DNA from: Hyphomicrobiales bacterium
Lineage (GTDB): Bacteria > Pseudomonadota > Alphaproteobacteria > Rhizobiales > Afifellaceae
Reading direction: 5' to 3'
DNA: 8,190 nt
NCBI GenBank assembly: GCA_013812985.1
Contig: JACCSN010000230.1
Location: forward strand, 1 to 8,190
Position 1 is the first letter of the stretch; each line of letters opens with the position of its first letter. Both the position numbers and the translations under genes were made by a program. The notes beneath the pieces are model-generated. The model searched no databases. It had not been told where the DNA came from and was given only the letters and a program-made list of their open reading frames with translations. Below, in pieces: positions 1 to 5,468 of this stretch.

Positions 1-252
1 GCCAATGGCGCCGAGCCGGATCGCCTCGGTGACCGCGGCGGCCACGATTGCCATCGGCATCGCCTCCGCACCGCCCGAGGTGCGCGGTGGCACGTCTCGA
101 CGGTGCAGAACTTGCTCGCCAGGAGTCAGCGGCTGGAGCACAACAGGCTTTATTAGACGGGAAGAACGACTGCGCGGCCAGACGCCCTCACGCTCGGTCA
201 GCGGAAACGGTTCAGCCGGCGCGAGCGCGCCGTTGAGATCAGGCTTCTCCAT
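1..252 (-). CDS. Unrecognised protein under a cobalamin riboswitch (N-terminal 84 residues, runs off the window)
   Basis: The frame is open from an ATG at 252 down to base 1, so only the N-terminal part is visible. A second ATG lies two codons upstream (256-258). I prefer 252 because AAGGGGA sits about six bases before it, whereas that sequence directly abuts the upstream ATG. The visible protein begins MEKPDLNGALAPAEPFPL, is rich in proline and arginine up to about residue 60, and then becomes a small-residue, probably helical stretch (MPMAIVAAAVTEAIRLGAIG). No signal peptide or known motif is apparent. The riboswitch just upstream implies that expression falls when adenosylcobalamin is plentiful. 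Such genes usually encode B12 synthesis, uptake or cobalt transport proteins, or B12-independent isozymes. The N-terminus does not match the NrdJ, MetE, CobW, CbtA/B or BtuB starts I know, so I assign no function. Rare codons such as ATA and CTA occur, but the frame fits the riboswitch and ribosome-binding site well. Confidence 0.55.
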   Translation of the reverse strand, partial: MEKPDLNGALAPAEPFPLTEREGVWPRSRSSRLIKPVVLQPLTPGEQVLHRRDVPPRTSGGAEAMPMAIVAAAVTEAIRLGAIG

Positions 253-310
253 CGTCATTCCCCTTCGATGGCAAGCCGCCCCGCGTTCCGTGCGAGCCAG
301 GCTATCTCCT

Positions 311-475
311 CCGGCCGGTCTTCTGACTTGGGCTCACCCCGAGACCGGACACCTTCCCCGCCTTTCAAGGCGAGTGGCAAACGTCCGGCTGGTCCCCCTC
401 ACAGCGCTGGGCACGTCGCGGAGTTTCACCGCGTTCCCGATTCTCCCAGGTGTTCATGCCTGGGCACCGAAGCCT
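311..475 (-). promoter_or_regulatory. Cobalamin (B12) riboswitch
   Basis: Read on the minus strand, the segment has the ordered landmarks of the cobalamin riboswitch class. It starts with a 5' GCTTCGGTGCCC element, followed by a hairpin and GGGAACGCGGTGAAACTCCG (the conserved GGGAA-n-GGTGnAA-TCC block). A GTGCCC...GAGGGGGACC junction follows, then the B12-box-like TTTGCCACTCGCC (about 369-381), and finally AGTCAGAAGACCGGCC (311-326), which closes the P1 stem against CGGT near 465. About 60 nt separate the aptamer from the start codon at 252. No hairpin followed by a T-run is seen there, so control is more likely by hiding the ribosome-binding site than by transcription termination. That mechanism is inference; the identity of the aptamer is strongly supported. 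Confidence 0.93.
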
Positions 476-480
476 TGCGA

Positions 481-510
481 CTTATAAGAGACCTCTGCGG
501 TGGAAGCCAA
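481..510 (-). promoter_or_regulatory. Probable housekeeping promoter of the riboswitch transcript
   Basis: On the minus strand TTGGCT (505-510) and TATAAG (481-486) are separated by 18 bases. Transcription would start near 474, almost exactly where the cobalamin aptamer begins. The position relative to the riboswitch is the main support; the boxes alone would be weak. Confidence 0.5.
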
Positions 511-564
511 GCTGGGAATGGGGCATTTCCGGGCTGCAACCCAACTCACTTTGAGTAGGCCGTC

Positions 565-588
565 TCCGGCTCCTTGACGTGAGCCGGA
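565..588. terminator. Hairpin just after the VUT transporter gene, possible terminator
   Basis: An 8-bp perfect stem (TCCGGCTC at 565-572 pairing with GAGCCGGA at 581-588) with an 8-base loop lies directly after the TAG stop of the minus-strand VUT gene. There is no T-run on either side. It may act as an mRNA 3'-end stabiliser or a weak or factor-assisted terminator rather than a classical intrinsic one. Confidence 0.35.
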
Positions 589-589
589 T

Positions 590-1162
590 CTAACCCGCGC
601 TCGCGCCCCGGAAGGGACGCCTCCTCATCCACAGCCACGATGCGAAGAGGACCGTAGCATACAGCTTTCCGATGACCTGTCCCTGAAGGTGCGCCAGATC
701 TCCAAAAGCAAGCCAGAGAAACAGGGCGCTGTCGACGATAGCCCCTGCCACGCCTGACGCCGCGACGGCCAGCGCCAAACGCCGCCGGTAAAGCGGCGTG
801 AAGACAGCAAAGTCAGCGAGTTCAGAGAGGAGGAAAGCTGAAGCCGAGGCGACGGCCAATGCCGGCGGGGCTACCCAGAACGACAGCAGGGTTCCGGTCA
901 TGACCGCGACAAGCGCCCATACGGACCCCGCCCGGCGCTGCACAAGATCGCGGAGCACGAGAGCGGCGCCGATCGCGAGCACGCCGCTCGGGGCCATGAC
1001 GCCTGGCCAGACAGGAATAAGGCAGAGTCCGTCCGGGGTGCACGTCGTGCCGACATTGCCGATCATCCAGTTGGCTGCCGGTATGGTGGCCGCGAAGGCG
1101 GCAATCAAAAGCCAGGTCATTTTGCTCGTCGCATCTAACAAGGGACCCCACCCATCCTTCAC
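590..1162 (-). CDS. VUT/YhhQ-family transporter, probable queuosine-precursor uptake
   Basis: This is a hydrophobic protein of 190 residues with about five to six membrane segments, matching the Vut_1 (YhhQ/QPTR) family. Characteristic stretches include [11 protein letters not shown] near the first membrane helix, [21 protein letters not shown] (about 58-78), and the [16 protein letters not shown] segment with its acidic-aromatic pattern. Known family members import preQ0/preQ1 or related 7-deazaguanines across the inner membrane. The adjoining upstream gene is queF, which uses preQ0, so the context supports that substrate. The longest frame starts at a GTG (1160-1162) that overlaps the queF stop by 4 nt (GTGA), consistent with translational coupling. 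An ATG at 1118-1120 gives a 176-residue protein that begins at the first membrane helix, and family alignments might favour it, but no ribosome-binding site is obvious there. The family call is firm; start and substrate are inferred. Confidence 0.85.
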   Translation of the reverse strand: MKDGWGPLLDATSKMTWLLIAAFAATIPAANWMIGNVGTTCTPDGLCLIPVWPGVMAPSGVLAIGAALVLRDLVQRRAGSVWALVAVMTGTLLSFWVAPPALAVASASAFLLSELADFAVFTPLYRRRLALAVAASGVAGAIVDSALFLWLAFGDLAHLQGQVIGKLYATVLFASWLWMRRRPFRGASAG

Positions 1163-1611
1163 CCCCGCCCGCGATAGGGCTGAACACCTGGATCAGGTAA
1201 CCAGAGCGCGCCCGGAGGTGAGCCCGTCTGCCAGAAGACGTCGATAGGAAGGCCACCGCGCGGATACCAGTAGCCGCCGATCCTCAGCCACCGTGGCGAG
1301 AGCGCATCGACGAGCTTTTTTCCGATGCTAACCGTGCAAGCTTCGTGGAAGGCGCCGTGGTTCCGAAACGAGAAGAGGAACAGCTTCAGCGACTTTGACT
1401 CGACAAGCCATTGGTCGGGCACATAGTCGATCACCAGATGAGCGAAGTCCGGCTGACCCGTCACAGGGCATAGTGACGTGAATTCCGGGCAGGTAAACCG
1501 GACGAGATAGTCAGTATCCGGGTGCGGATTTGGTACCCGGTCGAGAACCGCTTCCTCGGGCGATGAGGCGATCGGTGTTGGTGTGCCCAGCGCGGGCCTA
1601 AGATCATCCAT
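1159..1611 (-). CDS. queF: NADPH-dependent 7-cyano-7-deazaguanine (preQ0) reductase, QueF type I
   Basis: The 150-residue protein reduces the nitrile of preQ0 to the amine preQ1 with NADPH in the cytoplasm, a step of queuosine biosynthesis. The catalytic cysteine is Cys48 in [14 protein letters not shown], with the proton-donor Asp55 seven residues on. The QueF signature [20 protein letters not shown] follows at 71-90, and Glu90 is the substrate-binding glutamate. The Cys-Asp and Cys-Glu spacings equal those of Bacillus subtilis QueF (Cys55, Asp62, Glu97). The length fits the single-module type I enzymes rather than the double-length YqcD-like form. The ATG at 1609-1611 is preceded by CCGGAA at suitable distance. 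The gene is first of a two-gene unit with the VUT transporter, overlapping it by 4 nt. No other queuosine genes are visible nearby, which suggests a salvage-plus-reduction module or dispersed pathway genes. Confidence 0.96.
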   Translation of the reverse strand: MDDLRPALGTPTPIASSPEEAVLDRVPNPHPDTDYLVRFTCPEFTSLCPVTGQPDFAHLVIDYVPDQWLVESKSLKLFLFSFRNHGAFHEACTVSIGKKLVDALSPRWLRIGGYWYPRGGLPIDVFWQTGSPPGALWLPDPGVQPYRGRG

Positions 1612-1646
1612 GCGTGTTCCGGATTAAGGGGTCTTTCATCGCTCGC

Positions 1647-1676
1647 GTATGGGTCACTCCATTGCGCGCGAGTCAA
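1647..1676 (-). promoter_or_regulatory. Possible promoter of queF-VUT
   Basis: Minus-strand TTGACT (1671-1676) and CCATAC (1647-1652) are 18 bases apart and lie 36 bp and more upstream of the queF ATG. The -35 matches five of six consensus bases; the -10 is poor. The leader would be too short for a preQ1 riboswitch, and none is seen. Confidence 0.35.
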
Positions 1677-1742
1677 GGCTGTCAGCTTCCCGCTCCGGCA
1701 AGGCCCGGCGCATTTGACCAATGTCCTCAGAAGCTAGGCCAG

Positions 1743-1846
1743 CATTTGCTGCGGTGCCGCGCACCGTCCTGCGCAGAGCCGCGCACGACGAGCTACCATT
1801 AACCCGCAGCCGCCGGGCCTTGAGCCCGCCAGGACCGCAGCAAATG
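1743..1846. repeat. 13-bp perfect inverted repeat with 78-bp spacer
   Basis: CATTTGCTGCGGT at 1743-1755 is the exact reverse complement of ACCGCAGCAAATG at 1834-1846. The spacer also holds a small CGGGC/GCCCG hairpin (1814-1828). A separate direct repeat, CGCAGCCGCCGGGC, occurs at about 1805 and 1859. The segment 1612-1843 otherwise contains no convincing gene. The right arm ends on the ATG of the imelysin remnant. The arms could be the ends of a vanished small mobile element or chance in GC-rich DNA; no target-site duplication is evident. Confidence 0.4.
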
Positions 1847-2013
1847 AAGTACGTTCTTCGCAGCCGCCGGGCTCACCGTCGCGGCCGTTCGTCGGTGTCG
1901 CGGGGCCGAGACGCAAGACAGCGCCGCCGTGCTCGGTACTTACCCCGATCTCGCGCTAGCAGAATACGGGATGCCCTTGCGGCCGAGAAGGCCCTCGCTG
2001 TCCTGCCGGTTCT
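1844..2013 (+). pseudogene. Frameshifted 5' remnant of an imelysin (peptidase M75-like) gene
   Basis: Reading plus-strand frames piecewise from the ATG at 1844-1846, with an AGGA ribosome-binding-like site nine bases upstream, gives a signal peptide and the start of an imelysin-like mature protein. Skipping one base near 1851 yields MKSFFAAAGLTVAA. A further shift gives FVGVAG. Returning to the first frame gives AETQDSAAVLGTYPDLALAEYG, and another shift gives DALAAEKALAVLP. Imelysin-family periplasmic proteins start with just this pattern: a signal peptide, then a conserved 'VL-TY-D-A-A-YEDAL--AK-L' helix. At least four single-base shifts are needed, and the homology fades near 2013, just before the end of nrsF on the other strand. 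Only about 55 of the roughly 350 or more residues of a normal member remain. What is seen is the piecewise peptide; the family assignment is from memory of the N-terminal pattern, so confidence is moderate. Confidence 0.5.
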
Positions 2014-2027
2014 GAGGGTCACCGGCA
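2004..2027. terminator. Hairpin downstream of nrsF, weak terminator candidate
   Basis: A 7-bp perfect stem (TGCCGGT 2004-2010, ACCGGCA 2021-2027) with a 10-base loop lies six bases after the nrsF stop on the minus strand. No T-run follows, so it is at most a weak terminator or transcript-end stabiliser. It also overlaps the tail of the imelysin remnant. Confidence 0.25.
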
Positions 2028-2033
2028 ACTTCG

Positions 2034-2672
2034 CTACCAGCGCACAAACCGGTTACCAAATACCGCCCCGATGAGAGCAAGTCCCGCAATGGCGATCGTG
2101 TACCAGGTGGCGACGAAAAGGGGGGAATCATCCGTGCACTGGGCGGCATAGAAGGTGGCCGCGATGCCGCCTGCGAGAAGTCCGGCGAGCGCGCCGGCGC
2201 GGGCCGGGCGGGTCGGCGCGCCGTGGCGCAGGGCCAGAAGGAAAACAGCGAGGGGGCCGATCCCGATCAGCGGGATATAGGTCAGGCAAACCACGCTGTT
2301 CGTGCCGATCAATCTGGCAGCCCACAGGTCCGGCGGGAGAACCAGGAGCTCAAGCACGACCGCCACGGCGATGAGCGCCGGGGCCGCTGCGAGCCAGGGC
2401 AGGCGCTTGCGCCAGTCCTCCCCGGGCCGCGACAGCGCGCGCGCAAGGCCAAACGCGCTGACGGCGAGCGCGATCGTGACCATGAATTTGAACAGAAAAC
2501 GCGGCGTTTCGGCAGCGGCCGCGAAATCGGGGCGCGGCCCTAGCGTCGCGAAGAAGACGGCGGCTGCGACCGCGACGGCGAGCACGATCGCTCCCCGCCA
2601 TGCGGAGTCCAGCGACGGCGCCGCCCGCCGCAAATCCGCGGCCAAGGTCTCGATGAGCTCGTTCGTATCCAT
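2034..2672 (-). CDS. nrsF: NrsF-type membrane anti-sigma factor (DUF1109)
   Basis: The protein has 212 residues, with a cytoplasmic N-terminus (MDTNELIETLAADLRRAAPS) followed by six predicted membrane helices: about 28-45, 60-78, 93-112, 127-147, 158-175 and 187-206. This is the NrsF/DUF1109 architecture. Members bind and hold their cognate ECF sigma factor at the inner membrane until metal or oxidative stress releases it. Two cysteines, Cys129 (NSVVCLTY) and Cys179 (AAQCTDD), are exactly 50 apart, the same spacing as the two cysteines needed for metal response in Caulobacter NrsF (131 and 181). The ATG at 2670-2672 is preferred: it follows the sigF TGA with one base between, implying coupled translation. 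A longer in-frame start at 2726 would add an 18-residue arginine/proline-rich stretch lying inside sigF. The gene is the second of the sigF-nrsF unit and neighbours the operon that it would control. Confidence 0.9.
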   Translation of the reverse strand: MDTNELIETLAADLRRAAPSLDSAWRGAIVLAVAVAAAVFFATLGPRPDFAAAAETPRFLFKFMVTIALAVSAFGLARALSRPGEDWRKRLPWLAAAPALIAVAVVLELLVLPPDLWAARLIGTNSVVCLTYIPLIGIGPLAVFLLALRHGAPTRPARAGALAGLLAGGIAATFYAAQCTDDSPLFVATWYTIAIAGLALIGAVFGNRFVRW

Positions 2673-2673
2673 G

Positions 2674-3225
2674 TCAGGCCTGCCCGAACCGCCTGGCGAT
2701 CGCGGCAAGGCCGCGATGGAACGCAACCCGAACCGCTGGTTCGCTCATCCCTAAGCTCTTGGCAGCCTCGCCGATGGAGCGTCCGTCAACGGAGATCGCC
2801 GCCACGACCGAGCGCTGGCCGGGGGCCAGCGTATCGAGGGCGCGACCGATCTCGCGCTCGCTCAGGGTCTCGGATTCCGGTCCGGCGAAGCTCTCTGCGA
2901 TCTCGGCGATGTCGATCTCCTGCCGGCGGCCGCGGCGGCGGAATGCGTCGACAAGCTTGTAGCGCGCAATCGCATAGACCCAGGGCATGACGGGCTCGTC
3001 GTCCCGCCACGTATGGCGCTTCATGTGCATCGCGAGCAGCGTTTCCTGCACGATGTCCTCCGGGTCGATCCCGCCCCGCGCGACCTTGGGCTGGACGAAC
3101 AGACGCACAAAGCAAGCTACCCGCCGGAGGAATTCGCCATAGGCTCTTTCATCTCCCGCGATCGCGGCGCGCATCAGCCGGGCAAGCTCGCTTTCATTCC
3201 CGTCCAAGCCTGCCGCACTCCCCAT
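2674..3225 (-). CDS. sigF: ECF RNA polymerase sigma factor, SigF-like
   Basis: This is a two-domain ECF sigma factor of up to 183 residues. Sigma region 2 spans about residues 14-100. It includes DPEDIVQETLLAMHMKRHTW (54-73), the usual core-binding 2.2 motif, and PWVYAIARYKLVDAFRRR (81-98), which melts and reads the -10. Sigma region 4 (about 125-180) carries a helix-turn-helix around SIGEAAKSLGMSEPAVRVAFHRG (150-172) for the -35. There is no C-terminal extension. The one-base spacing to nrsF (DUF1109) and the divergent DUF2282-DUF692-DUF2063-DoxX operon identify it as the SigF/ECF16 type. The ATG at 3223-3225 has GGGAGA six bases upstream, but a SigF-like -10 box (3226-3229) directly abuts it. 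A transcript from that promoter would begin inside the reading frame; TTG at 3205-3207 (Leu7) or ATG at 3172-3174 (Met18) are then the alternatives. Identity is firm, the start is not. Confidence 0.92.
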   Translation of the reverse strand: MGSAAGLDGNESELARLMRAAIAGDERAYGEFLRRVACFVRLFVQPKVARGGIDPEDIVQETLLAMHMKRHTWRDDEPVMPWVYAIARYKLVDAFRRRGRRQEIDIAEIAESFAGPESETLSEREIGRALDTLAPGQRSVVAAISVDGRSIGEAAKSLGMSEPAVRVAFHRGLAAIARRFGQA

Positions 3226-3251
3226 TTCGTTCTCCCGGGGTCCTTTGTTAC
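3226..3251 (-). promoter_or_regulatory. SigF-type promoter upstream of (or overlapping) sigF
   Basis: Minus-strand GTAACA (3246-3251) and CGAA (3226-3229) are separated by exactly 16 bases. This matches the GTAACC-N16-CGAA pattern I recall for the Caulobacter SigF regulon and is the same as the plus-strand site before bufA. It implies autoregulation of sigF-nrsF. Transcription should start near 3217-3220, downstream of the longest sigF start codon. Confidence 0.62.
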
Positions 3252-3316
3252 GGGACCGGCGAAATTTTGTTCAAGCTCGGGACCCGGCGATCACGAAATT
3301 GTTTGACCGGCAAGAC

Positions 3317-3342
3317 GTAACACAGGGCCTTTCCGGATCGAA
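3317..3342 (+). promoter_or_regulatory. SigF-type promoter of the bufABCD operon
   Basis: Plus-strand GTAACA (3317-3322) and CGAA (3339-3342) are spaced by 16 bases. Flanking bases (GTAACAnAGGnCC) are also shared with the opposing site upstream of sigF. Start of transcription is expected near 3350, giving an untranslated leader of about 50 bases before bufA. No other GTAAC sequence in the window has a CGAA at this spacing. Confidence 0.75.
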
Positions 3343-3398
3343 TTAGCCATTGCGCGTCCGAGAACGGTGCGCGTGCCAACAAACCGGAGAAAAGAAAC

Positions 3399-3728
3399 AT
3401 GTCCACACGATCAACCGTAAGCGCCGCCATTCTCGCCGGCGCCGTGGCGACCGCGCTCGCCTCACTCGCGAGCGCCGCGCCGACGCCGATGACGGAAGCG
3501 GAGGCGAAAGCAGCGATGGATGCCGGCAAGGAGAAGTGCTACGGCGTTGCGCTTGCCGGATTGAATGACTGCGCCGCCGGCCCCGGCACGACCTGCCAAG
3601 GCACTTCCACCGTCGACTTCCAGGGCAATGCCTGGAGCCTAGTGCAGGGCGGCACCTGCGCCTCAATCGAGGTCCCCGGCGATCGCGACGGCTCGCCCGA
3701 GCCGCTGACGCGCGACGTCCCAGCCTAA
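3399..3728 (+). CDS. bufA: BufA-type bufferin precursor (DUF2282), RiPP metallophore
   Basis: The 109-residue precursor has a Sec-type signal peptide (positive MSTRST, hydrophobic stretch 7-24, ASA cleavage site after about residue 26). An alanine/glutamate/lysine-rich stretch follows (28-46), then the DUF2282 core with four cysteines: [14 protein letters not shown] (47, 58), GPGTTC (66) and GGTC (87), including the family's [12 protein letters not shown] block. In characterised Caulobacter bufferins the two central cysteines are converted by the MNIO enzyme to thiooxazole heterocycles, the outer two form a disulfide, and the exported product binds copper. All four are in place here. After the last cysteine a 22-residue, aspartate/glutamate/proline-rich tail ([19 protein letters not shown]) remains. 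GGAGA eight bases upstream supports the ATG at 3399. It is the first gene of the operon, with bufB following after 27 bases. Copper as the ligand is inferred from the family. Confidence 0.93.
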   Translation: MSTRSTVSAAILAGAVATALASLASAAPTPMTEAEAKAAMDAGKEKCYGVALAGLNDCAAGPGTTCQGTSTVDFQGNAWSLVQGGTCASIEVPGDRDGSPEPLTRDVPA

Positions 3729-3755
3729 CCAGATCGCCGGAGAGCGGAGATTCCG

Positions 3756-4682
3756 ATGAGCGAATTGGCTACTCTCAAAGCCTCACGCGCGCCGGCGGTC
3801 TCACGCTTTCCGGCGCATCCGATTGAGGGCCTCGCGGGGACGAGCTTCAAGCACCAACATTTGCCGGCGATCCTGGCCGAAGGGAAGCAAGACGGCTTCT
3901 TCGAGGTTCACGCCGAAAACTACATGGGGGCGGGCGGTCCACCGCATGATGCGCTGACCCACATCCGCCGCGACTTTCCTTTGTCGCTCCACGGCGTGTG
4001 CATGTCGATCGGAGGGCCGCAGCCGCTCGACAAGGTCCATCTCGACCGTTTCAAGGCGCTTGTCCGTCGCTACGAGCCGGCGCTCGTTTCCGAGCACCTC
4101 GCCTGGTCGACGCACGAGACAACCTTCTTCAACGATCTGCTGCCTCTTCCTTACACGCAGGCGACGATCATGCAGGTCGCCGACCACATCGATGAAGTGC
4201 AGGAGGCGATCGGCCGGCCCATTCTGTTGGAAAATCCCTCGACTTACGTCGTGTTCCCGGAATCAACGCTAAGCGAGACGGACTTCATTCGCGAGCTGGT
4301 GCGGCGCACCGGATGCGGTCTCTTGCTCGACGTCAACAATGTCTTCGTTTCCGCGACCAATCACGGCTATTCCGCGCTGGCCTATCTCGACGATTTTCCG
4401 CTTTGGCAGGTGGGCGAGATCCATCTGGCCGGGCACGCCGCACAGGCGGACGACGAGGGGGAGCTTCTGCTGATCGACAGCCATGACGGCCCGGTCGCCG
4501 ACGCAGTGTGGAAGCTCTTCGAGATCGTGATCGGCCAATGTGGACCGATCCCCACGCTTGTCGAATGGGACAGCGACATCCCCGACTGGCCGGTGCTCAA
4601 AGCGGAAGCCGCCGCCGCGCAGGCGATTCTGGACCGCCACGCGCACCGCTTCATGCCTGAAAAAGCCTATGCTGCCAGCTGA
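3756..4682 (+). CDS. bufB: BufB, multinuclear non-heme iron oxidative enzyme (MNIO, DUF692)
   Basis: The 308-residue DUF692 protein has a TIM-barrel-like family fold and is expected to act in the cytoplasm on the bufferin precursor, oxidising core cysteines to thiooxazoles with a di- or tri-iron centre. The polar motifs that hold the metals in this family appear in order: [10 protein letters not shown] (Glu50, His52, Glu54, Asn55), LHGVCMSIG (His79), SEHLAW (Glu113, His114), LENPSTYV (Glu159, Asn160), [16 protein letters not shown] (Asp192, Asn194, Asn195, His203), EIHLAGHA (His223, His227), IDSHDGPV (Asp241, His243) and LVEWDSDIP (Glu270, Asp272). Length is normal for the family. The ATG at 3756 has GCGGAGA five bases upstream. 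The end overlaps bufC by 14 bases, indicating coupled expression. Related MNIOs such as MbnB make methanobactin, but the DUF2282 neighbour identifies the bufferin branch. Confidence 0.95.
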   Translation: MSELATLKASRAPAVSRFPAHPIEGLAGTSFKHQHLPAILAEGKQDGFFEVHAENYMGAGGPPHDALTHIRRDFPLSLHGVCMSIGGPQPLDKVHLDRFKALVRRYEPALVSEHLAWSTHETTFFNDLLPLPYTQATIMQVADHIDEVQEAIGRPILLENPSTYVVFPESTLSETDFIRELVRRTGCGLLLDVNNVFVSATNHGYSALAYLDDFPLWQVGEIHLAGHAAQADDEGELLLIDSHDGPVADAVWKLFEIVIGQCGPIPTLVEWDSDIPDWPVLKAEAAAAQAILDRHAHRFMPEKAYAAS

Positions 4683-5466
4683 GTCTCGCGAGCAGGATTT
4701 CGGTGGCCAGTCCTCCTACGCAGCTGCCTTTGTCCCCGCGCTGCTCGACCCCGACTGCGCGACGCCTGCTGCGGTCGCCGGGCCGAACGGCAAGGCTGCC
4801 AGCAAGCGCTACAATATCTATCGCAACAACGTCACGGTGAGCCTCATCAACGCCCTTGCGGCGACCTTTCCGGCGACGCAGTGCATTACCGGCGTGGACT
4901 TCTTCCGCGCCATGGCGAGACTTCATGTCCGCGCCACGCCGCCCAAGTCGCCGCTTCTGTTCGAGTATGGCCGCGACTTTCCCGATTTTATTGAGCGCTA
5001 CGAACACGCCCGATCGATGCCATGGCTGGCGGATGTAGCGAGGATCGAGCGGGCCTGGCTCGACGCCTACCATTCGGTTGACGCGAAGCCGCTGCCGCCG
5101 GAGGTCCTCGCTTCCATTCCGCCGGAGCGGCTGGCCGACGCCGTTCTCACAGCGCATCCGGCGACCAGGATCGTGCGCTCTCCCTTTCCGGCGGTCACAA
5201 TTTTCGCGGCGAACCGAAACGACGTCACGGGGCGGATCGAAGCAAATGGACCGGAAGATGCGCTGCTGACCAGGCCGGGCCTTGAAGTCATTGTCCGGCG
5301 TCTTCCACCCGGCGGCGCGGTTTTTCTGCTGCGCCTCATCGCCGGCGAACCGCTCGCCGTTGCCGCCGCGGCGGCACTCGCGGACAGCGCGGAATTCGAT
5401 CTCCCCGCCAACATCGCCGGCATGATCGAGGCGGGCGTATTCACCGCGGCCGATCAGGGAGCTTGA
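4669..5466 (+). CDS. bufC: BufC, DUF2063 partner protein of the MNIO
   Basis: The start is taken at the ATG 4669-4671, 14 bases inside the end of bufB. Longer starts would lie deep in bufB, and the family homology begins only after this point. The protein has 265 residues. Its N-terminal DUF2063 domain (about 15-115) has the hallmark [23 protein letters not shown] (47-69) and [24 protein letters not shown] blocks. A linker with [18 protein letters not shown] follows, then a C-terminal domain of mixed character. DUF2063 proteins accompany DUF692 enzymes and are thought to present the precursor peptide to them, like MbnC with MbnB. There is no signal peptide or membrane segment, so a cytoplasmic complex with BufB is expected. 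The ribosome-binding site is poor, consistent with translational coupling to bufB. Function in precursor recognition is family knowledge plus inference. Confidence 0.92.
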   Translation: MLPAESREQDFGGQSSYAAAFVPALLDPDCATPAAVAGPNGKAASKRYNIYRNNVTVSLINALAATFPATQCITGVDFFRAMARLHVRATPPKSPLLFEYGRDFPDFIERYEHARSMPWLADVARIERAWLDAYHSVDAKPLPPEVLASIPPERLADAVLTAHPATRIVRSPFPAVTIFAANRNDVTGRIEANGPEDALLTRPGLEVIVRRLPPGGAVFLLRLIAGEPLAVAAAAALADSAEFDLPANIAGMIEAGVFTAADQGA

Positions 5467-5468
5467 AG

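Noticed and set aside
5..487. Plus-strand 160-residue open frame at the left edge
   Set aside because: It runs through the cobalamin riboswitch and the opposite-strand gene, with an arginine/serine-rich composition typical of a shadow frame in GC-rich DNA.
1614..1646. preQ1 riboswitch in the queF leader
   Set aside because: The space between the likely promoter and the start codon is about 35 bases, and the characteristic C-rich/A-rich pattern is absent.
1721..2074. Plus-strand 117-residue frame between queF and nrsF
   Set aside because: Strongly arginine-rich with no family resemblance; the imelysin-like signal lies in other frames of the same stretch.
2673..2726. Longer N-terminus for nrsF
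   Set aside because: It lies within the sigma region 4 coding of sigF and reads as an arginine/proline-rich shadow; the ATG at 2672 fits the NrsF family start.
3248..3529. Minus-strand 93-residue alanine-rich frame overlapping bufA
   Set aside because: It is antisense to the bufA signal peptide, and the hydrophobicity only mirrors the coding strand.
4540..4668. Longer N-terminus for bufC
   Set aside because: The extra 43 residues lie within the conserved end of bufB and have no DUF2063 character; the ATG at 4669 fits the usual short overlap.
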